64,000 nt of DNA from Streptomyces sp. SID13726 (lineage in GTDB: Bacteria; Actinomycetota; Actinomycetes; Streptomycetales; Streptomycetaceae), in assembly GCF_010548375.1 (NCBI RefSeq), contig NZ_JAAGLY010000007.1, positions 472,567 to 536,566 on the forward strand, in the 5' to 3' direction. Both the position numbers and the translations under genes were made by a program. Shown piece by piece: positions 16,721 to 25,030 of the stretch. The notes under the pieces were generated by a model. The model had not been told where the DNA came from. It made no database searches and was given only the letters and a program-made list of their open reading frames with translations. Numbering within the stretch: position 1 is the stretch's first letter; each line of letters begins with the position of its first letter.

Positions 16721-16960
16721 TCAGGAGCCGGCGCCCGGCCTGTCCACTAGTTCCACCTGGTCCACGGCGTTGCACCAGCGGCACCGCACCGACTCGATGG
16801 TCTCACTGACCACCTCGCGCTCCTCGACCTTGGGCTCTCCGGCCAGGTCGAGGTGGACGTACTCGACGACCTTCGACGAACGGGTCACGTCGAAGCGCGT
16901 GAGGTTGCCGCAGAGGGTGCAGCGCCACCGCGTCGAGGCGGTCGGCAGGGGAACCGTCAT
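16721..16960 (-). CDS. small zinc-ribbon protein
   Basis: A 79-residue protein with two Cys pairs, CTLC near residue 14 and CRWC near 60, that should bind one zinc ion. Between them is a beta-rich stretch with SSKVVEYVHLDLAGEP. I recognise it as a conserved Streptomyces protein of unknown function. It lies 36 bases upstream of the NYN gene on the same strand and could be its partner, for example an RNA-contacting accessory. The start ATG has GGAAAGAG upstream. The divergent rhomboid gene begins about 160 bases away. Confidence 0.8.
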   Translation of the reverse strand: MTVPLPTASTRWRCTLCGNLTRFDVTRSSKVVEYVHLDLAGEPKVEEREVVSETIESVRCRWCNAVDQVELVDRPGAGS

Positions 16961-17120
16961 CGTGACTGTGCTCTTTCCTACTAGCCATTGTCAGTGACGC
17001 ACCGGCGTCCCGATGCGTGTGGCTCGTAACCCTACGGCCTGGCGGGTACTCACCGCTCGGGCGTCCACGGCGGCGAGGCGGTCTACTACCTTGCATCCCG
17101 TTACGTCATGCTCTGTGTTC

Positions 17121-17861
17121 ATGATCCGCAACTGGAAGGTGACGGTCGGTGGCGTGCGCGGGCCGGTCTGGGGGGCGGCACCGGTCACCTATGGGCTGAT
17201 CGCCGTGTGCGGCCTGGTCTTCGTGGTCGGGCCCGCCTCGGGGCTCAATCCGGTGTACGGCCACGGTGACGCGCTGTCGGCTGCCCAGCAGGCCTACTTC
17301 CACCGCTGGGGCGTGGTTCCCGCCGAGCTGTTCGAGGGCTCCCCCGGTGCCGCCCTCACCCCGGCGACCGCGCTGTTCATCCACGGCAGCTGGGTGCACC
17401 TGCTGGGCAACATGCTCTTCCTCTATGTCTTCGGGGTGATGACCGAGGAACGGATGGGCCGGGTGCAGTTCCTCCTCTTCTACCTCTGCTGCGGCTACCT
17501 CGCCCTGCTGGGCTACGCGGCCGCCAACGCCGGCTCCGAGCAGTCCCTGGTCGGCGCCTCGGGGGCGATCTCCGCGGTCCTCGGAGCGTTCCTGTACCTG
17601 TTCCCCGGGGCCCGGGTCACCAGTCTCCTGCCGTTCCTCTTCTTCCTCCCGCTGCGCTTCCCGGCCTGGGTGGTCCTGCCCTTCTGGGCGGCCCTGCAAT
17701 GGCTGGCCGCGGGACAGGCCGGCGAGGGCCCGGGGGTGGCCTACCTGGCCCACCTGGTGGGCTTCGGCCTGGGCCTGGTCTTCGCCTGGGTGCGTTTCGG
17801 CCGTACGACTAGAGTGAGGGCCGCCCCAGCTCCGGCCCCCGAGGGAGAGAACCAGCCGTGA
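17121..17861 (+). CDS. rhomboid-family intramembrane serine protease
   Basis: A 246-residue protein with six or seven membrane segments. The rhomboid signature is complete: HGSWVHLLGNMLFLYVFG near residues 95-112 (His and Asn of the oxyanion region), the catalytic serine in GASGAISAV near 152-160, and the catalytic His in YLAHLVGFGLG near 212-222. It cleaves substrates within the membrane; the target is unknown. Start choice is uncertain. The ATG at 17121 (MIRNWKVTV) is the first plausible one, though the frame is open to 17013 and no strong ribosome site precedes it. Its stop overlaps the start of the next gene by four bases (GTGA). Confidence 0.87.
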   Translation: MIRNWKVTVGGVRGPVWGAAPVTYGLIAVCGLVFVVGPASGLNPVYGHGDALSAAQQAYFHRWGVVPAELFEGSPGAALTPATALFIHGSWVHLLGNMLFLYVFGVMTEERMGRVQFLLFYLCCGYLALLGYAAANAGSEQSLVGASGAISAVLGAFLYLFPGARVTSLLPFLFFLPLRFPAWVVLPFWAALQWLAAGQAGEGPGVAYLAHLVGFGLGLVFAWVRFGRTTRVRAAPAPAPEGENQP

Positions 17862-18139
17862 TCACCGCGATCGTCCTCATCAAGACCAGCGTGGACCGGA
17901 TCCCCGAGATCGCGGAGCGGATCGCCGCGCTGGAGTCCGTGAGCGAGGTCTTCTCCGTCACGGGCACGTACGACCTGATCGCCATGGTCCGGGTCAAGCA
18001 GCACGAGGACCTCGCCGAGGTCATCCCCGGCAGCATCAGCAAGATCCCGGGCGTGGAGGGCACGGACACCCACGTGGCGTTCCGCACATACTCCCAGCAC
18101 GACCTGGAGGCCGCGTTCGCGATCGGCCTCGACAGCTGA
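17858..18139 (+). CDS. stand-alone Lrp/AsnC ligand-binding (RAM) domain protein
   Basis: A 93-residue protein that is only the C-terminal RAM domain of Lrp/AsnC regulators, with no helix-turn-helix. The betaalphabeta pattern is visible: ITAIVLIKT, the helix IPEIAERIAALESV, the strand SEVFSVTGTYDLIAMVRV, and the second half ending in THVAFRTYSQHDLE. Such domains bind amino acids and assemble into octamers or decamers; without a DNA-binding part it can act only as a sensor or partner. GTG start, GAGGGAGAG upstream, and a GTGA overlap with the rhomboid gene point to translational coupling. Length equals that of other stand-alone RAM proteins. Confidence 0.9.
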   Translation: MITAIVLIKTSVDRIPEIAERIAALESVSEVFSVTGTYDLIAMVRVKQHEDLAEVIPGSISKIPGVEGTDTHVAFRTYSQHDLEAAFAIGLDS

Positions 18140-18152
18140 CCGCTCCCGCCGG

Positions 18153-20306
18153 CTAGGAGTCCAGCGCCAGCACGGTGATGCCGTCGGCGGTCGCCACGTA
18201 CACGCGGCCGCCCCTGACGACCGGGCTCTGGGTGCCGACGGACGCGCCGCCCTCGACCCGCTTCTGCCAGCTCTGCTCGCCCTTGCGGTCGACCCCGTAG
18301 AGCGTCGAGCCCCGGCGGACGAGGACGGTGTCGCCGGAGACCGTCGGGTCGCTGTACTGGCTGCCGTCGTCGGTGAACTGGAAGGACCACACGGTCGATC
18401 CGTCGGCGGGGGCCAGGGCGACCAGTTCGAAGTCGGACGCGGTGACGCCCATGCCGGCGAACGGCACACAGGTGAAGTAACGGCCGCCGTACACCTTGTT
18501 GTTGTCCGAGTCCCACAGCCGCTTGCCCGCGCGGCTGATGCCGTGCAGCATCCGCTCGCCGCCCGAGCCGACCATCAGCGTGCCGCCGACCAGCGCGGGC
18601 CGCCCGGCGTCGGCACCGGCCGGTGCCGCCCACAGCCGCTTGCCGGTCCTGGCGTCCAGGGCCTGCACCCGGTCCCCGAAGGTGCCGGCGTACACGACCC
18701 CGTCCGCCACCATGGGCTCCGAGGTCGGTGCCGCCCCGGTCGGCGTGGACCAGCGCACGCTGCCGTCGGGGGCGTAGGCCCGCACCCCGCCGGTGCCCGA
18801 GGAGTCCGCGTAGGACACCAGGATCAGCTCGCCCGCGGTCACCAGGAACTGACTGTTCGCCGCGAACGCCTTCGTCCAGCGGACCTTGCCGCCCGGGCCG
18901 AGCGCGCACAGCTCGGCGGCGCCCTCCCGGTCGTCCTCCAGCAGGCAGTACACGCCGTCGGCGGTGGCGAGCGGGGACATGACGGCGGCGCCCAGCGGGG
19001 CCTGCCACCGGAGCCGCCCGTTCAGGTCCAGGGCGTGCAGCGAGCCGTCCGTGCCGCCGACGTACACGCGGGTGCCGTCGGGCGAGACGGCGGCACAGGG
19101 CCCGCGCCGCCCGCCGAGCCCCTCCACCTCGTACTTCCAGCCCACCTCGGCCGCCGCGGACGTCCCGCTCGCGGCCGGGCCGCCCTGCACGGCACCCGAA
19201 CCGGCGGAGGACGCGCCCGAGGAGTCCCGCAGCAGCCACCAGGCCAGGCCGCCGCCGGCCACCGCGCCCGCCCCGCCGACCCAGGCCGCCAGGATCCGTC
19301 GCCGCGAGGGCTGCGGAGCCGGGGCGGTGACGGTGGCCGCGGGCACGTCCGTGACGGTCATCGGCGCCACGTACTCCACCCCGCTGAGCCGTTCCTCCGA
19401 CCCGTGTTCCGGCACCCAGCGCGCACCGCCGCCGACGGCCACGGTCGGCGTCCCGCCGGAGAACCACCCCGCCCGCAGCCCCTCACGGAGCGAACCCGTG
19501 GTGTGCCCCACGGCCGCGACCAGCTCGGCGGGCGTCGGCCGGGCGCCGGGGTCGTCCCGCAGACACGCCTCCACCAGCGGCAGTCGTTCCTCCGGTACGG
19601 CGGTGAGGTCGACGTCCCCGGTCAGGATCCGCAGCAGAACGACCGAATCCTGCCCCTCGCCGAAGGGCTCCTTGCCGCCGGACGCGTACGCGAGGACCGC
19701 GCCCAGCGAGAAGACGTCACTGGCGGGCACCACCTGGGCGCCGTTGCGGATCTGCTCGGGCGAGAGATAGCCGACCGACCCGACGACCACGCCGGTCCGG
19801 GTCAGGGCCGTGCCTTCGAGCGCCCGGACGATCCCGAAGTCGATGACCCGGGGTCCGTCCGGCGCGAGCAGGATGTTGGAGGGCTTGAGGTCGCGGTGGA
19901 CCAGCCCCTTGGCGTGGATCGCGGCCAGCGCCTCGGCGAGCGCGGCCGCGAGCAGTCGTACGGCGTCCGCGGGCAGCGGTCCCCGGTCGAGCACCGCGTC
20001 CCGCAGGTTGGGCCCCTCGACGAACTCGGTGGCCATCCAGGGCCGCGCGGCCTCGGTGTCCGCGTCCACGACCCGGGCGGTGTACGTCCCCGCCCCGCCG
20101 ACGGTCTGCGCGGCCCGCACCTCGTGCCGGAACCGGGCCCGGAAGGTGCGGTCCTCGGCGTGCTCGGCGCGTACGACCTTCACGGCCAGCCGCAGCCCGC
20201 CCCGCGCCTCGGCGAGGTACACCTCACCCATCCCGCCCGACCCGAGCCTGCCCAGGACCCCGTACGGCCCGATGGTCCGCGGGTCCGTCTCGCGCAGCTC
20301 CTGCAC
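18153..20306 (-). CDS. Ser/Thr protein kinase with C-terminal PQQ-like beta-propeller (1)
   Basis: A 717-residue Hanks-type kinase. The kinase domain spans about residues 12-270 with G-loop LGSGGMGEVYLAE, VAIK-type Lys in LAVKVV, catalytic loop VHRDLKPSN, DFG in VIDFGIV and the activation-segment end VGYLSPEQI. After a Pro/Ala linker, a membrane helix (ILAAWVGGAGAVAGGG near 333-350) leads to an external seven- or eight-bladed PQQ-like propeller (about 390-717), seen as repeats such as VYVGGTDGSLHALD and VYAGTFGDRVQALD. The propeller probably senses a ligand or the wall. It is convergent with the RAM-domain gene. A second kinase of the same design lies at 39.6-41.9 kb. Confidence 0.92.
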   Translation of the reverse strand: MQELRETDPRTIGPYGVLGRLGSGGMGEVYLAEARGGLRLAVKVVRAEHAEDRTFRARFRHEVRAAQTVGGAGTYTARVVDADTEAARPWMATEFVEGPNLRDAVLDRGPLPADAVRLLAAALAEALAAIHAKGLVHRDLKPSNILLAPDGPRVIDFGIVRALEGTALTRTGVVVGSVGYLSPEQIRNGAQVVPASDVFSLGAVLAYASGGKEPFGEGQDSVVLLRILTGDVDLTAVPEERLPLVEACLRDDPGARPTPAELVAAVGHTTGSLREGLRAGWFSGGTPTVAVGGGARWVPEHGSEERLSGVEYVAPMTVTDVPAATVTAPAPQPSRRRILAAWVGGAGAVAGGGLAWWLLRDSSGASSAGSGAVQGGPAASGTSAAAEVGWKYEVEGLGGRRGPCAAVSPDGTRVYVGGTDGSLHALDLNGRLRWQAPLGAAVMSPLATADGVYCLLEDDREGAAELCALGPGGKVRWTKAFAANSQFLVTAGELILVSYADSSGTGGVRAYAPDGSVRWSTPTGAAPTSEPMVADGVVYAGTFGDRVQALDARTGKRLWAAPAGADAGRPALVGGTLMVGSGGERMLHGISRAGKRLWDSDNNKVYGGRYFTCVPFAGMGVTASDFELVALAPADGSTVWSFQFTDDGSQYSDPTVSGDTVLVRRGSTLYGVDRKGEQSWQKRVEGGASVGTQSPVVRGGRVYVATADGITVLALDS

Positions 20307-20375
20307 CCCGTGCTCCCCCTGCCTCCGTACGGCTGTGCTGAGGGGGAGCGTATACGCGCGCTGGACGTCAGTACG

Positions 20376-21737
20376 TCAGACGGCCGGGACGCAGCGGCCG
20401 TCCTCCGTGCGGTACGTCCACTTCGCGCCGTCCCTGACCAGTTCCTTCACGGCACGCACAAACCGCTCCACGTGCTCGTCCGGCGTGCCGGCGCCGAAGC
20501 TCACCCGGATCGCGTTCAGGGACTTCTCGCCGGGCGCGGCCTCGGGGGCGCCGCACTCGCCCTGGCTCTGCGGGTCGCTGCCCAGCAGGGTGCGGACGAG
20601 GGGGTGGGCGCAGAAGAGGCCGTCGCGGACGCCGATGCCGTACTCGGCGGAGAGGGCGGCGGCGAAGTGGGAGCTGTTCCAGCCCTCGACGACGAAGGAG
20701 ATCACGCCGACGCGGGGGGCGTCGTCGCCGAAGAGGGAGAGCACGCGGACCTCGGGGACCTCGGCCAGGCCCGCCTTCACCTTTTCGATCAGGTACTGCT
20801 CGCGGGCGACCAGGGTGTCGAAGCCGGCCTCGGTGAGGGCCTTGCAGGCGGAGGCGATGGAGTAGGCGCCGATGACGTTGGGGGAACCGGCCTCGTGGCG
20901 GGCGGCGCTGTCGTGCCACTCCACGTCCACTCCCCCGTCCTCGCGGCGGGTGACCTTGCGGCTGGCGCCACCGCCCGCGAGGTAGGGGTCGGCCGCCTGG
21001 AGCCAGTCGGCGCGGCCGGCCAGGACTCCGGAGCCGAAGGGGGCGTAGAGCTTGTGACCGGAGAAGGCGATCCAGTCGACGTCGAGGTCCCGCACGGAGA
21101 CCGGGTGGTGCGGGGCCAGCTGGGCCGCGTCCAGGACGATCCGGGCACCGTGCGCGTGGGCCGCCGCCGCCAGCTCGCGCACCGGCCACAGCTCGCCGGT
21201 GACGTTGGAGGCGCCGGTGACGCAGACCAGGGCCGGGCCCTGCGGGTCCCGGGCGGCGAGGGCCTTCTCCAGGGTCTCGACGGCCTGTCCCGGGGTGCGC
21301 GGGGCGTCGAGGTAGCTGACCCGGGCGTCCTTCCAGGGCAGCAGGCTCGCGTGGTGCTCGGTCTCGAAGACGAAGACCTGGCAGTCGGCGGGGAGGGCGG
21401 CGGCGAGGAGGTTGAGCGAGTCGGTCGTGGACCGGGTGAAGACCAGCTGGTCGTCGGCGCGGCAGTCCAGGAACTCGGTGACCGTCTTCCGGGCGTTCTC
21501 GAAGAGGTCGGTGGACAGCTGGGAGAGGTAGCCGGCCCCGCGGTGGACGCTGCCGTAGTAGGGCGCGTAGGCCGCCACGTCGTCCCAGACGCGCTGGAGG
21601 GCCGGGGCGCTGGCCGCGTAGTCGAGCGCCGCGTAGGTGACCTCGCCGCCGGTGACGAGCGGAACGGTGACATCTCGGCCCAGAACGGGCAGCTGGGCAC
21701 AAATGGTCTGGACGGAGGCAGCGGTGGAGACAGACAT
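20376..21737 (-). CDS. class V aminotransferase (cysteine desulfurase/selenocysteine lyase-like), riboswitch controlled
   Basis: A 453-residue PLP enzyme. Visible family marks are LDYAASAPAL near the N-terminus, the TEHHASLLPW histidine, VTGASNVTGELWPV, VLDAAQLAPHHPV with the PLP-pyridine Asp, and the Schiff-base lysine in AFSGHKLYAPFGSG near 230. It is built like NifS/CsdA-type desulfurases but the mobile-loop region (FCAHPLVRTLLG, GECGAPE) differs from the IscS pattern, so its sulfur substrate is uncertain. A SAM-IV riboswitch upstream shows that SAM should repress it, tying it to sulfur amino acid or cysteine metabolism. The start ATG has ACGGGAG upstream. It stands alone, transcribed toward the kinase gene. 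Confidence 0.88.
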   Translation of the reverse strand: MSVSTAASVQTICAQLPVLGRDVTVPLVTGGEVTYAALDYAASAPALQRVWDDVAAYAPYYGSVHRGAGYLSQLSTDLFENARKTVTEFLDCRADDQLVFTRSTTDSLNLLAAALPADCQVFVFETEHHASLLPWKDARVSYLDAPRTPGQAVETLEKALAARDPQGPALVCVTGASNVTGELWPVRELAAAAHAHGARIVLDAAQLAPHHPVSVRDLDVDWIAFSGHKLYAPFGSGVLAGRADWLQAADPYLAGGGASRKVTRREDGGVDVEWHDSAARHEAGSPNVIGAYSIASACKALTEAGFDTLVAREQYLIEKVKAGLAEVPEVRVLSLFGDDAPRVGVISFVVEGWNSSHFAAALSAEYGIGVRDGLFCAHPLVRTLLGSDPQSQGECGAPEAAPGEKSLNAIRVSFGAGTPDEHVERFVRAVKELVRDGAKWTYRTEDGRCVPAV

Positions 21738-21802
21738 GGGGGCTCCCGTGAGGCATGAAGAGAGAAAGGTGAGAGGGGTGTGCGGAGGCGGGGCTCGGCG
21801 CC

Positions 21803-21823
21803 CTATCGCATTCGCTTGCTCAC
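21803..21823 (-). CDS. possible 6-codon leader peptide downstream of the riboswitch
   Basis: GTG AGC AAG CGA ATG CGA TAG, preceded by GGAG six bases upstream. It lies between the riboswitch and the aminotransferase gene and encodes V/M-S-K-R-M-R. It could be chance; the ribosome site and the position are the only support. It would offer a translation-based readout. Confidence 0.25.
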   Translation of the reverse strand: MSKRMR

Positions 21824-21840
21824 GGAAGACTCCTCGAACG

Positions 21841-21855
21841 ACCAGGATCCCTGGT
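21841..21855 (-). promoter_or_regulatory. hairpin after the SAM-IV aptamer (expression platform candidate)
   Basis: ACCAGG-ATC-CCTGGT is a perfect inverted repeat, extendable to about nine pairs with one bulge. It follows the aptamer by about nine bases on the minus strand and could be the terminator or an alternative pairing partner. No U-tract follows. Confidence 0.5.
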
Positions 21856-21863
21856 TCGTGAGG

Positions 21864-21980
21864 GATCCGCGCTTGCCGCAGACCTCGCTGCCTACGGCCT
21901 GGTCTTCACCCGGGGCACCCCGCCACGGACGGAGGGTTGCCGGACAGTCGGCCGGGGCCTCATGACTGTCACTCATGACC
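21864..21980 (-). ncRNA. SAM-IV riboswitch
   Basis: Read on the minus strand, the region follows the SAM-IV consensus known from actinobacteria: GGTCATGAGTG at the 5' side, the paired ACAGT/ACTGT around the first loop containing GCCCCGGC, the SAM-binding core CCGGCAACCCTCC, the return strand GGGGTGCCCCGGGTGA, AGACCAGG closing the P1 helix, and a 3' GCGGCAAGCGCGG pseudoknot segment. SAM binding should lower expression of the aminotransferase gene 126 bases downstream. I matched this against the SAM-IV sequence I remember; no covariance search was run. Confidence 0.92.
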
Positions 21981-21989
21981 TGGTACAGG

Positions 21990-22019
21990 AACGTACGTGA
22001 AGTGATCGCGGTCCCGCAA
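21990..22019 (-). promoter_or_regulatory. candidate promoter for the riboswitch transcript
   Basis: On the minus strand, TTGCGG (22014-22019) and TACGTT (21990-21995) are 18 bases apart, and the aptamer begins about ten bases after the second hexamer. The -35 lies in the trpD terminator hairpin. Confidence 0.45.
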
Positions 22020-22043
22020 CCCGTGTCCGGATTACGGGACCGC
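22008..22043 (-). terminator. hairpin downstream of trpD
   Basis: GCGGTCCCG and CGGGACCGC pair perfectly across an 18-base loop, 14 bases after the trpD stop. It separates trpD from the aminotransferase riboswitch and overlaps that gene's candidate promoter. Confidence 0.75.
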
Positions 22044-22056
22044 GCCTCGTCTCGCG

Positions 22057-23121
22057 CTACGCGTTGCTGGCGGCCACCCAGCGCTCCAGCGTCCGCTTCG
22101 CCGCCCCGGAGTCGATCGACTCCGCGGCCTTCGCCATCCCGGCCCGCAACTGCTCGGCCAGCGACCCGGTGGCGGGGTCCAGGGCCACCAGCGCCGCCGC
22201 CGAGTTCAGGAGTACGGCGTCACGGACCGGGCCCGTCTCGCCGTCCAGGAGACGGTGGGCGACCTCGGCGTTGTACGACGGGTCCGCGCCGCGCAGTGCC
22301 TCCACGGGGACCAGGTCGAGGCCGACGTCCCTGGGGTCGAAGGACTCCTCGGAGACCTTGCCGTCGCGGACGACCCAGACATGGGAGGTGGCCGTGGTCG
22401 TCAGCTCGTCCAGGCCGTCGTCGCCCCGGAAGACCAGGGAGGAGTTGCCGCGCTCGGCGAGCACGCCCGCGATCATCGGGGCGATACGCGGGTCCGCGAC
22501 ACCGACGGCCTGGGCCTTCACACGGGCCGGGTTGGTCAGCGGGCCGAGCGCGTTGAAGACCGTGCGGATGCCCAACTGGCCGCGGGCGGCGGCCACATGG
22601 CGCAGTGCCGGGTGGAACTTCACCGCGAAGCAGAAGGTGATGCCGGCCTCCTCCGCGACCTCGGCCACCCGCTGCGGGGTCAGGTCGAGGTTGACGCCGA
22701 GTCTCTCCAGGACGTCCGAGGAGCCGGACGCCGAGGAGGCGGCGCGGTTGCCGTGCTTGACGACCTTCGCGCCGGTGCCGGCCACGACGAGCGCCGACAT
22801 CGTGGAGATGTTGACCGTCTTGGCGCCGTCGCCGCCGGTGCCGACGATGTCGACCGTGCGGCCGGACACCTCGATGGTGTTGGCGTGCTCGTACATCGCC
22901 CGCACCACACCGGTGATCTCCTCGACCGTCTCGCCCTTGGCCCGCAGCGCCACCACGAACCCGGCGATCTGCGCGTCCGTCGCCTCACCGCGCATGATCT
23001 GGTCCATCGCCCAGGCCGTCGCGTCCGCACTCTGGTCACGCCCGTACAACAGCGCGTTCAGCACCTCGGGCCAGGAACGGCCCGCCGCGATGTCGCCTCC
23101 AGCGGGGGTCACAGCGCTCAT
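22057..23121 (-). CDS. trpD: anthranilate phosphoribosyltransferase
   Basis: A 354-residue enzyme joining anthranilate and PRPP in the second step of tryptophan synthesis. The PRPP-binding motif VGTGGDGAKTVNIS is near residues 90-103, followed by KHGNRAASSASGSSDVLE, which contributes anthranilate and phosphate contacts, and the metal-binding DDGLDELT near 240. Length is normal for the family. It stands alone, away from other trp genes, and is flanked by hairpins on both sides, so it is probably monocistronic. In mycobacteria trpD also lies beside the ctaE-qcrCAB cluster, so the neighbourhood is ancient. Confidence 0.96.
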   Translation of the reverse strand: MSAVTPAGGDIAAGRSWPEVLNALLYGRDQSADATAWAMDQIMRGEATDAQIAGFVVALRAKGETVEEITGVVRAMYEHANTIEVSGRTVDIVGTGGDGAKTVNISTMSALVVAGTGAKVVKHGNRAASSASGSSDVLERLGVNLDLTPQRVAEVAEEAGITFCFAVKFHPALRHVAAARGQLGIRTVFNALGPLTNPARVKAQAVGVADPRIAPMIAGVLAERGNSSLVFRGDDGLDELTTTATSHVWVVRDGKVSEESFDPRDVGLDLVPVEALRGADPSYNAEVAHRLLDGETGPVRDAVLLNSAAALVALDPATGSLAEQLRAGMAKAAESIDSGAAKRTLERWVAASNA

Positions 23122-23205
23122 GGGGCCGCTCCAGAGTGTCGTACGAGAGCGAAACTCTCGTAGAAGGGTGTGCTCCCACCCTATCCAGCCCAGGGCACGG
23201 CAAAG

Positions 23206-23232
23206 GGCCCCGTCCGGTGTTCGGACGGGGCC
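23206..23232 (-). terminator. hairpin between qcrB and trpD (distal)
   Basis: GGCCCCGTCCG and CGGACGGGGCC pair over 11 bases around GGTGT. It is the second of two similar hairpins after qcrB, both preceded by the same GCACGGCAAA. Confidence 0.75.
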
Positions 23233-23243
23233 GCAGCTGTCTC

Positions 23244-23266
23244 AGGGGCGCGGGGAACTGCGCGAA
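23244..23266 (+). repeat. dispersed intergenic repeat, copy 3 (shortened)
   Basis: AGGGGCGCGGGGAACTGCGCG followed by AA instead of ACCAGCC. It lies between the two hairpins after qcrB. Confidence 0.8.
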
Positions 23267-23319
23267 GACGCCCGCCCCCACCGAACCCGCACCCAGACCC
23301 GAACCCCACGCACGGCAAA

Positions 23320-23347
23320 GGGCCCGTCCGGCAAAGCGGACGGGCCC
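23320..23347 (-). terminator. terminator of the ctaE-qcrCAB operon (proximal)
   Basis: GGGCCCGTCCG and CGGACGGGCCC form an 11-base stem with loop GCAAAG, 39 bases after the qcrB stop. The nearby distal hairpin has almost the same sequence. Confidence 0.85.
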
Positions 23348-23386
23348 TTACTACCGCGCGTGGCGAGCGCAGCGACAAGGCAGCGA

Positions 23387-25030
23387 TCAGTGGTGGCCGT
23401 GGCCGCTCGTGATCTCCTTGTACTCCTCGACGGTCGGCTTGGCGATCTGGGACTCCTCGCCGTAGTACGCCTCGCTCAGCTTGGCGCGCAGCTTCTCGGA
23501 GCCCTTCACCTTGCGCTCGACGCCGTTCTCGTCGACCGTGGCGCCGATCGCGGCCGGGGCGTACTGCTCGTGCGCCGTGAGCGTGTGCAGCTGCTCCTGG
23601 CTGAGCGGCTCGTGCACCTCGATGAACTCACCGTGCGGCAGGCGCTTGATGATGCCGGACTCGCGTCCGTGCAGCACCTTGTCCTTGTCGCGGCGCTGGA
23701 GGCCGAGGCAGATCCGCTTGGTGGCGATGAACGCGAGGACCGGGGCGACGAAGAACGCGACCCGGACGAACCAGGTGATGGCGTTGATCGACAGGTGGAA
23801 GTGGGTGGCCCAGAGGTCGTTTCCACCACCGATCAGCAGCACCATGTACCAGGTGATCCACGCGACACCGAACGCCGTACGCGTCGGGGCGTTGCGCGGC
23901 CGGTCCAGGATGTGGTGCTCGCTCTTGTCGCCGGTGACCCAGGACTCGATGAACGGGTAGACCGCGATCGCGACCAGGACCAGCGGGAAGATCACCAGCG
24001 GGATGAACACACCCAGGACGAGCGTGTGACCCCAGAAGTTGATCTCCCAGCCCGGCATGACACGGATCAGGCCCTCGGAGAAGCCCATGTACCAGTCCGG
24101 CTGGGCGCCCGTGGACACCTGGTCGGGACGGTAGGGGCCCATCGACCAGATCGGGTTGATGGAGGCGATCGCCGCGATGGCCGCGATGACACCGAAGACC
24201 AGGAAGAAGAAGCCTCCGGCCTTGGCCATGTAGACCGGCAGCAGCGGCATGCCGACGACGTTGTTGTTCGTCTTTCCGGGGCCCGCGAACTGCGTGTGCT
24301 TGTGGTAGAAGACCAGGATCAGGTGCGCCACCATCAGGCCGAGCATGATGCCCGGCAGCAGCAGGACGTGGATCGAGTAGAAGCGGGCCACGAAGTCGCC
24401 GCCCGGGAACTCTCCGCCGAACAGGAAGAACGACAGGTACGTGCCGACGATCGGCACGGACAGGATCGCGCCCTCCATGAAGCGGACACCGGTGCCGGAG
24501 AGCAGGTCGTCCGGGAGCGAGTAACCGGTGAAGCCGGTGAACATGCCGAGGACGAACAGCAGGAAGCCGAACAGCCAGTTGACCTCACGCGGCTTGCGGA
24601 ACGCGCCCGTGAAGAACACCCGCATCATGTGCACGAACATGCCGGCGAGGAAGATCAGCGCCGCCCAGTGGTGGATCTGCCGGATCAGCAGACCACCGCG
24701 CACATCGAAGGAGATGTGCATGGTCGAGTTGAACGCCTCGGACATCAGCTGACCCTGAAGCGGGACGTAGCTGCCGTGGTACTCCACCTCGTTCATCGAC
24801 GGGTGGAAGAACAGCGTCAGATACACACCCGTCAGGATGATGATGATGAAGCTGTACATGCACACTTCGCCCAGCATGAACGACCAGTGGTCGGGGAAGA
24901 TCTTGCGCATGTTGGACTTGGCGAGGGAGTAGATCCCCAGCCGGCCGTCGGCCCAGTCGGCGACGCGCTCGCCGGCGGGGGCCTTGTCGCGCCGCTCGCT
25001 GTTGTTCGCGGCGCTCTCGTTGTTGCTCAT
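23387..25030 (-). CDS. qcrB: cytochrome b subunit of the bcc (bc1) complex
   Basis: A 547-residue membrane protein with eight to nine helices that carries hemes bL and bH and oxidises menaquinol. The heme histidines lie in STMHISFDVRGG with IRQIHHWAA near residues 103-119 and in FYSIHVLLLPG with VAHLILVFYHKH near 213-235; the quinol-site signature appears as PDWYMGF (the PEW equivalent) near 305. The frame continues upstream into qcrA, but ATG at 25030 (MSNNESAANN) overlaps the qcrA stop by four bases, the typical coupled start. The long C-terminal extension (from about 420) is typical of actinobacteria that form the bcc-aa3 supercomplex without soluble cytochrome c. Confidence 0.97.
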   Translation of the reverse strand: MSNNESAANNSERRDKAPAGERVADWADGRLGIYSLAKSNMRKIFPDHWSFMLGEVCMYSFIIIILTGVYLTLFFHPSMNEVEYHGSYVPLQGQLMSEAFNSTMHISFDVRGGLLIRQIHHWAALIFLAGMFVHMMRVFFTGAFRKPREVNWLFGFLLFVLGMFTGFTGYSLPDDLLSGTGVRFMEGAILSVPIVGTYLSFFLFGGEFPGGDFVARFYSIHVLLLPGIMLGLMVAHLILVFYHKHTQFAGPGKTNNNVVGMPLLPVYMAKAGGFFFLVFGVIAAIAAIASINPIWSMGPYRPDQVSTGAQPDWYMGFSEGLIRVMPGWEINFWGHTLVLGVFIPLVIFPLVLVAIAVYPFIESWVTGDKSEHHILDRPRNAPTRTAFGVAWITWYMVLLIGGGNDLWATHFHLSINAITWFVRVAFFVAPVLAFIATKRICLGLQRRDKDKVLHGRESGIIKRLPHGEFIEVHEPLSQEQLHTLTAHEQYAPAAIGATVDENGVERKVKGSEKLRAKLSEAYYGEESQIAKPTVEEYKEITSGHGHH

